A DNA stretch of 64,000 bases from Rhizobium bangladeshense (GCF_001662075.1 NZ_LYPL01000001.1:730172-794171), one strand, 5' to 3'; numbered from the stretch's first letter, positions 53,893 to 63,464 are shown. Translations and numbers: made by a program. Notes: generated by a model not told the origin, from the sequence alone.

Positions 53893-55761
53893 TCAAACAC
53901 CTTGTTCGTCGCGTCCCGTGCGTCCGAACCCATTCCATCTGATGCGGAACTTCACGGTCCGGGTTTTGCCGCCGCCCAGACCGGCTCCGGCCACGGCAAA
54001 TTGCGATTGGCTGAAACTGATGACAGTCTGACCGTGCGCGAGGGCTTCGAGACTGCGCAGCCCATGGCCGCCGGCCTGCATGCCGCCTGTGACGCAGATC
54101 GCAAGCCCCGTCGCCGTCGCCAGCCACAGGCCGCGTGACCGCGGCAGCAGCGGCAGACCGTTCTCGATTGCGTGGCGAAGGACGATCAGCACCGTCAGCA
54201 GCAGATAGATCATGAGATTTATCGCGGCGAATATATAAAAGCCCTGGGCGGCGGCCGCGTCGTTGGCAAACACCATGGCGACGGCGCAAAGGCCGGCTAG
54301 GCCGATATAGGGCGCGACGATGCGCAGCGGCAAAGACTGCTGCTCCTGCCGGCCTTTCGGCGTGATGCGAAAGTCGACGAAAGAGCCGCAGACATGGTCG
54401 CGAACAGCTGCGAGGCTGCCGGCGAGCGACCACGGCCAACGCAGGAAGATGAAGGCAAGCCCTTCCCAGCCGAACAGTTTCGCATCGTGCGGTCTGAAGG
54501 TTCCCGTTGCCCGCCAGAAGAAGGCAAACAGCGTCAGCACGATCGATATCGGCGCGAAATGCAGCAGGAAATCCGGATAGGTTACGTCGACGAAGACATC
54601 GCCCGTCAGCAAAGCGGCAACCGGCAGCAGGAACATCACGGCCATGATGGCGGAGAAAAGCGGGTACCACAGCTGCGAAAACACGAACTGGAATTTCAGA
54701 TGCCAGGGCAGATGGGTGACGTAGCGGCGGGAATATTGCAGCAGGATGGTGACGAGGCTGCGCGACCATTGAAATTCCTGGACGGCGAGATCGACGAAGT
54801 TCGCCGGACCGTCGCCGTGAGCGATCGCATCGACGGCATGGACACCGCGCCAGCCGCCGGCATTCATCATCAGCGTCGTAGAATGATCTTCGGCAAGTTC
54901 GGGGCCGAGGCCGCCGATCTCACGAAGGGCTGAGGTGCGAACGGCATAGTGGGAGCCGATGCAAAGCGGCGCCCAGCCATTGTTGTAACCGGTCTGCAGC
55001 GAACCGTGCAGACTCGCCTCCGCGTAAAGCCTTCCGCGCGCCGCCCAGCTTGCCGCCGCATTCGCATCGCAGATGCTGGGCGCGGAGACGTAGCCGATGC
55101 CGGGATCGGCAAACGGGCGCAGGACTTCCCGCAGATAAGTCGGCGTCGGTACATGATCGGCGTCGAACTGGGCGACGAAATCGTAACGCGCATAGCCGAA
55201 ATGGTCGTAGAAATAGGCAAGATTGCCTTCCTTGCACCGGGTCCGGCGCGGCCAGGTCGTGCGGTGATATTCCGCCACGCCCTTTCGGGTGGAGATCAGC
55301 ACGCCGTGCTCGGCGCACCAGCGTCTGGTTTCCTCCGAAGGATCCTCGTCGGCCAGCCAGACGTCGAACTCGACGCCGATCTGATCGAGCATCGCCTGCA
55401 GCGTGGCGCGGACGACGGCAAAGGGCTCGGACGGCGCCTTGGTGACGACCATCGCCACACGCCCCTCCGGCAGCCGTGCACGCGAACTGATCGTCCTGGC
55501 ATCGAGGAAGATCAGGATGAAATAGGCCGGGACGAGCGTGATCCAGGCGAGCACGGCGGTGATGAGCACGAACGCAGCCCAGGAAATGATATGGGCGGAC
55601 TGGCACCACCAGATCCAGAAAAACCCAAGCGCGGCCAGCCAGCAGAGGATGCCGAAGCCATAGGCGACGCGTCTGCGGCCGGTGAAAACAGGATCGAATG
55701 CTTCGGCGGCGGCGGTTTTCGCAGGCGCGAGGCCATAGCCGATGTGCGAAGCGTCGCTCAT
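53893..55761 (-). CDS. Cellulose-synthase-like family 2 glycosyltransferase
   Basis: 622-residue inner-membrane polysaccharide synthase. Two N-terminal and several C-terminal membrane segments flank a cytoplasmic GT-A domain with D-x-D (QFDADH, D200/D202), the upstream Asp in VWLADEDP, and ED at 291-292 (LAEDHST). The acceptor motif, QxxRW in cellulose and hyaluronan synthases, reads QEFQWSRS (328-335). No PilZ domain is evident. Its ATG overlaps the galE stop. With galE and a mannanase-like gene, a glucomannan or mixed-linkage glucan product is plausible. Confidence 0.85.
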   Translation of the reverse strand: MSDASHIGYGLAPAKTAAAEAFDPVFTGRRRVAYGFGILCWLAALGFFWIWWCQSAHIISWAAFVLITAVLAWITLVPAYFILIFLDARTISSRARLPEGRVAMVVTKAPSEPFAVVRATLQAMLDQIGVEFDVWLADEDPSEETRRWCAEHGVLISTRKGVAEYHRTTWPRRTRCKEGNLAYFYDHFGYARYDFVAQFDADHVPTPTYLREVLRPFADPGIGYVSAPSICDANAAASWAARGRLYAEASLHGSLQTGYNNGWAPLCIGSHYAVRTSALREIGGLGPELAEDHSTTLMMNAGGWRGVHAVDAIAHGDGPANFVDLAVQEFQWSRSLVTILLQYSRRYVTHLPWHLKFQFVFSQLWYPLFSAIMAVMFLLPVAALLTGDVFVDVTYPDFLLHFAPISIVLTLFAFFWRATGTFRPHDAKLFGWEGLAFIFLRWPWSLAGSLAAVRDHVCGSFVDFRITPKGRQEQQSLPLRIVAPYIGLAGLCAVAMVFANDAAAAQGFYIFAAINLMIYLLLTVLIVLRHAIENGLPLLPRSRGLWLATATGLAICVTGGMQAGGHGLRSLEALAHGQTVISFSQSQFAVAGAGLGGGKTRTVKFRIRWNGFGRTGRDEQGV

Positions 55762-56741
55762 GCCGTCACCTCGAGCCCGAAGGTGGGGCCGGCGGTGCGG
55801 ATGATCGTATCGATATCCGAGAGTGCCGGCGCGAAGCCGAGTTCCGCTTTCGCCCTTGCCGTGTTGGCAAAAAGGATCGGCGGATCGCCGGCACGGCGGG
55901 AGCGGTAGCGGACCGGCACTTCACGGCCCGTCGTGCGATGGATGGCTACAAGGATCTCGCGCACCGAGGTGCCCCGGCCGGAACCGAGATTGACGCTGAG
56001 CGAGCCGCCGCCCGCCATCAGGTGATTGACGGCGGCCAAATGCGCCTGCGCGAGATCGCTCACATGGATATAGTCGCGAACGCAGGTTCCGTCCGCGGTC
56101 GAATAGTCGGTGCCGAAGATATCGAGCCGATCCAGCCTGCCGGCGGCAGCGAGCAGGGCGCGAGGAATGAGATGGGTCTCGGGCTCGTGACGCTCGGCTA
56201 GCTCGCCATCCGGATCGGCGCCGGCGGCGTTGAAATAGCGGAGTGCGGCGAAGCGGATGCCATAGGCGGCGGCAAAATCCTCGAGCGCCATCTCGAAGAT
56301 CAGCTTGGTGCGGCCATAAGGATTGACCGGCTGCTGCGGGGTTTCCTCCCGTATCGGCAAGGAGGCGGGAACGCCATAGGTGGCGCAGCTGCTCGAAAAG
56401 ACGATCCGGTCGATATCCTGATCGAGGCAGGCTTCGAGCAGCGTGAGGCTGCCGACGACGTTGTTGCGGTAGTATTTTCTCGGCATCTCGACGGATTCGC
56501 CGACATAGGCGTTGGCGCCGCAATGGATAACGCAATCGGGCGAAAATTCGGCCATCGTCCGGCGCAGCGCCATCGCATCGCCGAGTTCACCGCGGATGAG
56601 CGGGCCCCAGCGGACGCTGTCGGCATGTCCCGTCGACAGGTTGTCGTAGGTAACCGGGATCATGCCGGCGCGCGAGAGCGCTTTGCAGATATGACTGCCT
56701 ATGAAACCGGCACCGCCGGTGACGAGAATGTAGCGGGGCAT
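55758..56741 (-). CDS. galE: UDP-glucose 4-epimerase
   Basis: 327-residue extended short-chain dehydrogenase interconverting UDP-glucose and UDP-galactose. NAD loop VTGGAGFIGSH, catalytic Ser region FSSSCATYG, and Tyr-x3-Lys in YGRTKLIFE. RYFNAAGADPDGELAE is typical of GalE. The ATG at 56741 is one base after the stop of the preceding gene; the end overlaps the GT2 start. It supplies nucleotide sugar to the polysaccharide made by this operon. Confidence 0.88.
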   Translation of the reverse strand: MPRYILVTGGAGFIGSHICKALSRAGMIPVTYDNLSTGHADSVRWGPLIRGELGDAMALRRTMAEFSPDCVIHCGANAYVGESVEMPRKYYRNNVVGSLTLLEACLDQDIDRIVFSSSCATYGVPASLPIREETPQQPVNPYGRTKLIFEMALEDFAAAYGIRFAALRYFNAAGADPDGELAERHEPETHLIPRALLAAAGRLDRLDIFGTDYSTADGTCVRDYIHVSDLAQAHLAAVNHLMAGGGSLSVNLGSGRGTSVREILVAIHRTTGREVPVRYRSRRAGDPPILFANTARAKAELGFAPALSDIDTIIRTAGPTFGLEVTA

Positions 56742-56742
56742 C

Positions 56743-57765
56743 TCATACGGCCTCCGCCTTCTCTGTCCGGGCAAGCAGGCCGTCGAAATATTCGACGGTG
56801 CGCGCCAGGCCGGCTTCGAGCTCGATGTGAGGTTGCCATCCCAGCTCGGTCATCGCCCGGGAAATATCCGGCCGCCGCTGGCGCGGATCGTCGACGACAG
56901 CAGGCAGGTGAACGATGCGGGAACGCGAATTCGTGAGGTCGCGGATGATTTCCGCCAGGCGCCGGACGGTGAATTCGCCGGGGTTGCCGAGATTGATCGG
57001 GCCGTGGCAGGCGCTGCCGGATGCCGAGAAACGCAGGAAACCTTCAACGAGATCGTCGACATAGCAGAAGGAGCGGGTCTGCTGGCCGTCGCCGTAGATC
57101 GTCAGGTCGGCGTTGCGCAGAGCCTGCACGATGAAATTGGAGACCACCCGGCCGTCATCCAGGCGCATACGCGGTCCATAGGTGTTGAAGATGCGGCCGA
57201 CCTTGATGTCGACGCCATGAGTCCTGTGGTAGTCGAAGAACAGGGTTTCGGCGCTGCGCTTGCCTTCGTCGTAACAGGCGCGCGGCCCGATCGGGTTGAC
57301 GTTGCCGCAATAGGTTTCGCGCTGCGGGCTCTGGTTCGGATCGCCATAAACCTCCGAGGTCGACGATTGAACGACGGTCGCGCCGGTCTTTCGCGCGCAG
57401 TCCAGGGTGTTGACGGCGCCGAGCACATTGGTGAGCAATGTGCCGACCGGATCCCGCTGATAATCGGGCGGAGAGGCGGGCGAGGCGAAATTGAAGATGA
57501 GCGACGCTTCGATATCGAAGGGCTGCCGGACATCGTGCTCGATGATGCGAAAACGGGGGTTCGACAGGAGATGATCGACATTCACACGGCGGCCGGTCGA
57601 AAAATTATCCAGGCATATGACGCTGTGGCCGCGTAGCAGAAGCCTTTCGCAGAGATGCGAGCCAAGAAAACCGGCCCCGCCATTGACAAGAGCAGTGCCA
57701 AGATTCTTGAGCACCGGCACGCCTTTTACTTCAGAATAACCTTCGCCGGGAACGAAACTACGCAT
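56743..57765 (-). CDS. UDP-glucuronate decarboxylase-like NAD-dependent epimerase/dehydratase
   Basis: 340 residues: NAD loop [30 protein letters not shown] (diagnostic for UDP-glucuronate decarboxylases), [11 protein letters not shown], catalytic Tyr-x3-Lys in CYDEGKR, and [13 protein letters not shown]-xylose synthase activity is the best guess, otherwise an epimerase. The N-terminal ~20 residues are variable. First gene of the polysaccharide operon, read from the AT-rich region at 57766-58152. Confidence 0.82.
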   Translation of the reverse strand: MRSFVPGEGYSEVKGVPVLKNLGTALVNGGAGFLGSHLCERLLLRGHSVICLDNFSTGRRVNVDHLLSNPRFRIIEHDVRQPFDIEASLIFNFASPASPPDYQRDPVGTLLTNVLGAVNTLDCARKTGATVVQSSTSEVYGDPNQSPQRETYCGNVNPIGPRACYDEGKRSAETLFFDYHRTHGVDIKVGRIFNTYGPRMRLDDGRVVSNFIVQALRNADLTIYGDGQQTRSFCYVDDLVEGFLRFSASGSACHGPINLGNPGEFTVRRLAEIIRDLTNSRSRIVHLPAVVDDPRQRRPDISRAMTELGWQPHIELEAGLARTVEYFDGLLARTEKAEAV

Positions 57766-58152
57766 TACAAACTCCTTCCCATGTTTTAGTCTTTTGATTT
57801 ATTCAGGCGCTGCGTGCCTCCATTATCCGGTCGGATATTCATTTACTTGAGTATCTCAACTTGAATAACTTTATAGTTATTCTTCGGATATATGGCTTAC
57901 TATTCGAATGATAAGACGATTGTTAGCAAGGTCAACTTCAAAAAGACTTTCAATCCAAAATAATTACACAATTGTTCTTTCAAATAACAAATAATTAATC
58001 ATTTTATGTCTTTTTTTCACGTAGAACGGGTATACAGGCATCACTCAAGCTTCGGTCAATCAAGAACGGGTACAAAAGAATTGAAGGGCTGGCCGCGCGT
58101 AACTGCGCGACCGGTCTTGCATCCGGGAGCGCCATATGCGAGGGGATTGGCC
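57766..58152. promoter_or_regulatory. AT-rich divergent control region of the polysaccharide operon
   Basis: 387 bases, clearly richer in A/T than the rest of the window between 57780 and 58020. It contains two adjacent palindromes, TTGAG-TAT-CTCAA (57847-57859) and GAATAACT-TTAT-AGTTATTC (57863-57882), about 85-120 bases upstream of the first polysaccharide gene. No gene is supported here. Confidence 0.6.
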
Positions 58153-58476
58153 ATGTCGAAAAAACACGCTGCAGCGCAGCCGAAAGGCTGGCATCTATTT
58201 CATTTTGCGATGTTTGCCTGGGGAACGACGCTTCTTGCGGTCGGACCGACGGCCTGTGCGGTCGTTAACGACGACATAGCCGCCGTCGCGAAAAAGAATG
58301 TCGTCGTCGTCGAGACCCCACGTGTCTCGAAGGCATACGCCTACCCGGAAAACCGGGCCGTGCGGCCGGCCGCGGCACCTGCCCGCGTCGTCGCCTATCA
58401 CGGGTCCGCCCCGTATATCTGCTCTCCGAGCGGCTTCGGGCAGAAGTCGCGCTGCTTTGCGCGTCCGTCGATCTGA
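58153..58476 (+). CDS. Small exported or membrane-anchored protein
   Basis: 107 residues starting at 58153 (MSKKHAAAQP) behind AGGGGAT. A hydrophobic segment near 16-36 (FHFAMFAWGTTLLAVGPTACA) looks like a signal peptide; the Cys at its end makes a lipoprotein conceivable but there is no clear lipobox. It ends in a conserved-looking CSPSGFGQKSRCF. Not recognised as a named family. It shares the AT-rich control region with the divergent polysaccharide operon. Confidence 0.65.
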   Translation: MSKKHAAAQPKGWHLFHFAMFAWGTTLLAVGPTACAVVNDDIAAVAKKNVVVVETPRVSKAYAYPENRAVRPAAAPARVVAYHGSAPYICSPSGFGQKSRCFARPSI

Positions 58477-58575
58477 AACAAATCCTATCGACTTCGATGC
58501 AAGGATAAAATTATCCGGCAGTTCAACCTGCTGCGGCGTCCCTTGCGCGCCTGAACAGACGTTGCGTGCTGCAGA

Positions 58576-59358
58576 TCAATTGCGCCAGCGGCTCGACATC
58601 TCGTCATCGCCGACCGGATGGTCGTTGAAGAAGCGGGACGCTGCCTCAGTGCGGTTTCGGACGTTCATCTTCTTGTAGATGTTGCGGACGTGAACCTTCA
58701 CCGTGTTTTCGGAAAGATGCAGCTTGTCAGCGATGATCTTGTTTTGTGTCCCCTTGCAGATGAGATCCAGGATCTGAACCTCGCGGGTCGTCAAAGCGGA
58801 AATGCTGTCGCGCCTCAGCTTGAGCGCATTGTTGCGCGCGGCATCGACCGATTTCGTTTGATAAAGCGAAGGCTCCAGCTGGGGGCTTTTGTTGGCGAGA
58901 CGGTTAAGAAGTGCCGAGGGAAAATGCTCCCCGCCCTTCATCAGCAGATCCACAGCGGCCATGAAGACATCAAGCCGAAGATTGAGCGGCAGGACGCCGT
59001 CGATGATCCTTGCCTCCACCAACCGGCTGACATAGGGTTCCAGCATGTCGATGGCCTCGACAACGAGTCCGATCGAGGTTTCCGGGTGATTTTCCCGTAC
59101 CGCCTTCAATGCGTCCTGAAGCTCAGGCTGAGGTATATGGTAGAATAAAACGAGCTTTAGATCGCTGGTATCCTTTTCCAGCATCGGCTTCGTATTTGCT
59201 AAGCTTGGCACATCGCAGTTCGGGAATTTCTTCGCCAGCGCTTCTACCATGCATTCTGAAAACAGATCCGCCTTGGCAACTACAAGGATAGTATCTCCGG
59301 AAGGACTAGACTTTCTTGCCTGGTCGGTATTCTCCATTCCTGAGCCTGTCATGAACAT
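58576..59358 (-). CDS. LuxR/NarL-type response-regulator-like transcription factor
   Basis: 260 residues. The N-terminal half (10-140) resembles a receiver domain (TILVVAKADLFSECMVEAL) but lacks a clear phospho-acceptor Asp in context, so it may be a pseudo-receiver. The C-terminal LuxR HTH (about 188-250: LTTREVQILDLICKGTQNKI, ENTVKVHVRNIYKKMNV) is canonical. GGGGAGG lies 5 bases before the ATG at 59358. Its place beside the exopolysaccharide operon resembles VpsT/CsgD-like biofilm regulators; a regulatory link is inferred. Confidence 0.85.
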   Translation of the reverse strand: MFMTGSGMENTDQARKSSPSGDTILVVAKADLFSECMVEALAKKFPNCDVPSLANTKPMLEKDTSDLKLVLFYHIPQPELQDALKAVRENHPETSIGLVVEAIDMLEPYVSRLVEARIIDGVLPLNLRLDVFMAAVDLLMKGGEHFPSALLNRLANKSPQLEPSLYQTKSVDAARNNALKLRRDSISALTTREVQILDLICKGTQNKIIADKLHLSENTVKVHVRNIYKKMNVRNRTEAASRFFNDHPVGDDEMSSRWRN

Positions 59359-59899
59359 ATACGCCTCCCCTAGCGTTACACTTTACTCAAACGTGAAGCG
59401 ATGGCGGGTAGAAGATAGTATGAAATGCCGCCCCCTTGATGTCACCGCCCTCTTCTTTAGACATTTCTTAATTATGTTAATACGGATTGAGAAGGAAGGA
59501 AATGGCCCAAAGTGATTAGTTTTCGGGGGCGAAAAACGATACGCTACTACGCTTCGGTTGTATTTTGGTAGACTATGTACTGCAGGGTTATATTTGCTTT
59601 CACTATAGATAATCGGATGAATGTAATATTCCAGTACAAATTGTCATATTTATATCATCTTCGCCAGCCGAGGCGATCTTCGCCGCGATGAGCAGGTGCA
59701 CTTGAACGATCCGGCCGCCCTCAATTATGCCGCCAAGGCCAGCGCTGCCCTTCAACGCCTTCGACCCGCGCCTGCGTGGACGCGCTTTGCGGCTCTCATC
59801 GCGTTCGGCCTGGCGCCCAATCACCATGCTCTTTGATTTTGAGCTGCAATCGTTGCTAAAAGAGGCGAGAGCCACTTAGCAACTCCTCAGTGAGAAGTC
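59359..59899. other. Long intergenic region with a possible gene remnant
   Basis: 541 bases. The left part (59480-59660) is AT-rich and non-coding. From about 59650 to 59833 the plus strand has an open, codon-like stretch ending HHAL-stop (including DLRRDEQVHLNDPAALNYAA) without any start codon, which looks like the 3' end of a degraded gene. A 90-codon minus-strand ORF (59603-59875) overlaps it and has no recognisable family. Confidence 0.4.
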
Positions 59900-62800
59900 A
59901 TGCGGACCGATGCAGACAGGGCGGAACGGGAACGGCTTCTGGCCATTCTCGATTTCTGGCACAAAATCGAGTTTTTCATACCTTACGATCTCTCCGGTCG
60001 GCTCGTCTCAGCGGAAGGACGGACCGTTTTCTGGCTGCATGCAAAAACGCTGTTGCAGGATGGCGCGGCACTCAGCCGTCCTGTTATACCCGAGGAGAAG
60101 CAGATTACCGGCTTTACATTGTTCCTCGGCGTTTTCAGCAAATCCGAAATTGCCGATACCCGCCGGCACTTCGACCGCGCTGCGGCCGATATTGCCGAGT
60201 ACGAGGATGCCGAACGCGGCGATCTCGATGGCGATACCTGCTTTGCCAGCCTGCAGCTCACGCCGCTGGGACAGCCGATGTTCGAAACCTTTGCGGTTTC
60301 CACGCTTCCATGGGCTCTCGGCCGCGTGCAGAAATCCGGGCTCGCCTCACTCAGCCATGAGGCGTTTGCCGACAGCAAACGGCAGCTGTCGGAATTGCTT
60401 CAAAACTTTCGGGCACAGCGACAGCTGACATCTTCAGCCTTCGAGGTCGGCACCGATCAGCCGATCGATGCCGCCGAAATCCTGGCGCTGCATGAATTGC
60501 TCTGCGATTGGGCGAGCTTTGTCTCGCGCCAGGAAAGGCCCATCGCCGCCGTCGAAATACGCTACCGTGACAGGGCGGAGCGACCCGATCTCATCTCCCT
60601 ACAACCCCAACCGGAGGACCATGCCCCCAATGCCAACGATGAGGAAGACGAGAGTACAGATGGTGAAGAAGACATTGGCATCCTGAACAGCTTCTTCGTC
60701 GAAGACATCGAACGGGCTTTGATCTGCGTCAAGCAGGGCAATGTCCCAGAGCCGCTCAGGCGATATCTCACCCCGCTGGCCGATGAAAAGCGGGTCGACC
60801 TCTATTCGCAAGATGGGCGCCTCGCCATCGTTCGGGCCCTGCATCCCGCCAATCTCAACCGCGGACGCTGGCTGAGCGAACCTCACCTCGCCATGAGCCT
60901 CATGCAGCAGTTCGCGATCAATTCGGCCATTGGCGACCGCTCGGAAACCGGACTGTTCTCGGTCAACGGTCCGCCCGGCACCGGAAAGACGACCCTGCTG
61001 CGCGACATGTTCGCGGATAATATCGTTCGGCGGGCCCGGATCTTGGGCGGCCTCGAGACGGCACGCGATGCCTTTGACGGCGCGCCGCGCCGCGTCACTT
61101 TTGCCGACCGCAGCACTGCCTCGATATCGGCGCTGATCCCGGCGCTCGCCGGATTCGAAATGATCGTCGCGTCCTCCAACAATGCCGCCGTCGAGAATAT
61201 TTCGCGCGACCTTCCCAAGCAGAGCTCGATTTCGAAGACGTCTTCCTTCCGCTATCTGCAGACGGTCGCCCATAAAATTGCCTGCCAGAAGGACAATGGG
61301 GGCGTGATCAAACTCTCCGACGGCGATCGCCCGTGGGGATTGATCGCCTGTGTGCTCGGCAATTCCAGGAACCGTCGAGCATTCAAGGAACGTTTCGCCT
61401 TCATGGAAATCACCGACAGGCCGAAGCCCGGCTGGTCGGGCGCCGAGAAACCGCAGACCATCTGGGAATGGCTGAAGAGCTATCAGGGGCCGACCTTCGC
61501 CGAAGCATCGGCCGCCTTTCATGCCGCCGACGACGTGGTTCGCGACAAGATCGGCCAATATGCGCGCTATGCCGATCTCCGTCATGAAATCGCGCATGTT
61601 ACGCAGGAAGCATTCTGCCGCGAACCGCTTGAAAAGCTGGCCGCCGCCGCTGACGACCGTCGCCATGCGCAGAACCGGTGCGACGAGATTGCGGCCGAAA
61701 TCGGCCGTATCAAGGACAGTTTGTCTTCTTTGAAGGAAGAGGAACAGCTGCTCGACCGCAGCGCTCCGGCGCGATGGAAGAGAGTGCTCGCGACCAACCC
61801 TGCCCGGCAGCATCGGCAAGAGGTCGTCGCCAATGCGCGCAAGCAATTGGAGCTGCGCAAGGCGCTGGCAGAATGCGAGGATCAGCTTGCGAAGACGGAT
61901 AAACCGGCGCTGGAACGCACTTTACGGGCGCATGACCACGCCGAACGGGCATTGCGGTCACGACGGAAAATCTGGTTTGCGAAGACAGAAGAACTCGAGC
62001 GGCTGGGAGAAATTCTCGATCATCCCGCCGCACCGGAGCGCCTTGCCGACCTGGACGGCGATCAGGTGCAGATTGACGGCCTCTGGCATCAGGACGAACT
62101 GGCGGCTCTGCGTTCGGCATTGTTCGAAGCAGCGTTGACGCTGCATGAAGCGTGGCTGGCTGACGTCGGCCGGAAGGGCGGCGGTTTCGGCGGAAACATC
62201 GTTGCCATCAGCAAGCTGCTTTCCAACAACAATCCCGTCGATGACAAGCATATTGCATCGATCTGGCAAAGCCTCTTCATGGTCGTTCCCATCGTCTCGA
62301 CGACATTCGCCTCCTTCGCCGGGCAGTTCCGCGGTCTCGAAGCCGGCTCGATCGGCTGGCTCTTCATCGATGAGGCCGGCCAGGCCGTGCCGCAGGCGGC
62401 CGTAGGGGCTTTGTTGCGGGCGCGCCGCGTCATGGTGATCGGCGATCCCCAGCAGATCGAACCCGTCTTTACCCTTCCGAGTGCACTGATTGGCGCCGCT
62501 TCGGCTCTCTCACCGCACACGGCACAAGGGCAATATTCGCCGAACAGGGTGTCGGTGCAGATGCTGGCCGATGCCGCCAATCGCTACGGAACAACGCTTC
62601 AAGACGAGGAAGCAGACGGGCTCTGGATCGGCAGCCCTCTCAGAGTGCATCGACGCTGCATCGATCCGATGTTCAGCCTCGCCAACCAGATCGCTTATCA
62701 GAACAAGATGATCTTCGGGTTGGCAGAGCGCCGGCCAGCCGGCGACGCGCCGCCCTTCTATGGCGATAGCGCTTGGATCGACGTCAGGGGCAAGGTGTCG

Positions 62801-63310
62801 GGCAAACAGGCCGTTGCGGAGCAGACGGACTTCATCGTCGATCTCCTCGCCGCGACCTACCGCCGGTCCGGTGCATTGCCTTATCTCTACATCATCTCGC
62901 CGTTCAAGGAGGTGAAGAACAATCTGAGACGGGCTTTGGCCCACGCGCGATGGACCGACCAGGACGGATATACGGGCGCATCTCCACCAAAACTGCAGAA
63001 GTGGCTTCAGGAACGGATCGGCACCGTACATACGTTCCAGGGCAAGGAAGAGGATATCGTTTTCATGGTGCTCGGCGCCGATGCCGATCATCGCGGAGCG
63101 GCCGGCTGGGCCGCCTCCAAGCCAAACCTCTTGAACGTGGCGCTAACGCGCGCCAAACGCCGCTTCTACATTGTCGGCGATCGCGCGCTCTGGCAAACGC
63201 TGCCATATTTCAGGGAGGCAGCGAACGCTCTGGAGACGGTCCAGGCCGCGGAATTCCTGGCACGGAATGCGCTGGAGGTGGGGGATCGGAACCCGGTCCT
63301 TTGGGACTGA
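59900..63310 (+). CDS. Large superfamily 1 helicase with coiled-coil insertion
   Basis: 1136 residues. An N-terminal ~340 residues of unknown fold with a very acidic patch (DEEDESTDGEED, near 247-258) precede Walker A VNGPPGTGKTTLLRD (357-365). Walker B is WLFIDEAGQAVPQAA (about 822-826), followed by VIGDPQQIEPVF, and the helicase C-terminus has TVHTFQGKEEDIVF (about 1043) and NVALTRAKRRFYIVGD (about 1080), as in UPF1/Dna2-like SF1B helicases. Some 460 residues separate Walker A and B, including a predicted coiled coil near 580-720. Weak RBS (GAGAAG). Alone between a gene remnant and the rrn operon. Confidence 0.85.
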   Translation: MRTDADRAERERLLAILDFWHKIEFFIPYDLSGRLVSAEGRTVFWLHAKTLLQDGAALSRPVIPEEKQITGFTLFLGVFSKSEIADTRRHFDRAAADIAEYEDAERGDLDGDTCFASLQLTPLGQPMFETFAVSTLPWALGRVQKSGLASLSHEAFADSKRQLSELLQNFRAQRQLTSSAFEVGTDQPIDAAEILALHELLCDWASFVSRQERPIAAVEIRYRDRAERPDLISLQPQPEDHAPNANDEEDESTDGEEDIGILNSFFVEDIERALICVKQGNVPEPLRRYLTPLADEKRVDLYSQDGRLAIVRALHPANLNRGRWLSEPHLAMSLMQQFAINSAIGDRSETGLFSVNGPPGTGKTTLLRDMFADNIVRRARILGGLETARDAFDGAPRRVTFADRSTASISALIPALAGFEMIVASSNNAAVENISRDLPKQSSISKTSSFRYLQTVAHKIACQKDNGGVIKLSDGDRPWGLIACVLGNSRNRRAFKERFAFMEITDRPKPGWSGAEKPQTIWEWLKSYQGPTFAEASAAFHAADDVVRDKIGQYARYADLRHEIAHVTQEAFCREPLEKLAAAADDRRHAQNRCDEIAAEIGRIKDSLSSLKEEEQLLDRSAPARWKRVLATNPARQHRQEVVANARKQLELRKALAECEDQLAKTDKPALERTLRAHDHAERALRSRRKIWFAKTEELERLGEILDHPAAPERLADLDGDQVQIDGLWHQDELAALRSALFEAALTLHEAWLADVGRKGGGFGGNIVAISKLLSNNNPVDDKHIASIWQSLFMVVPIVSTTFASFAGQFRGLEAGSIGWLFIDEAGQAVPQAAVGALLRARRVMVIGDPQQIEPVFTLPSALIGAASALSPHTAQGQYSPNRVSVQMLADAANRYGTTLQDEEADGLWIGSPLRVHRRCIDPMFSLANQIAYQNKMIFGLAERRPAGDAPPFYGDSAWIDVRGKVSGKQAVAEQTDFIVDLLAATYRRSGALPYLYIISPFKEVKNNLRRALAHARWTDQDGYTGASPPKLQKWLQERIGTVHTFQGKEEDIVFMVLGADADHRGAAGWAASKPNLLNVALTRAKRRFYIVGDRALWQTLPYFREAANALETVQAAEFLARNALEVGDRNPVLWD

Positions 63311-63339
63311 GTGCTCGCTCTGATGTGTTCTGGAATCAC

Positions 63340-63366
63340 AAAAGCCCGCACGAGGCGGGCTTTTTG
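63340..63366. terminator. Bidirectional terminator between helicase gene and rrn operon
   Basis: AAAGCCCGC / GCGGGCTTT 9-bp stem with loop ACGAG and T-runs on both strands. It ends the helicase gene (plus) and the rrn-tRNA-fMet transcript (minus). Confidence 0.85.
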
Positions 63367-63387
63367 AGTATTGTCTATTGAGGAGTT

Positions 63388-63464
<77 letters not shown>

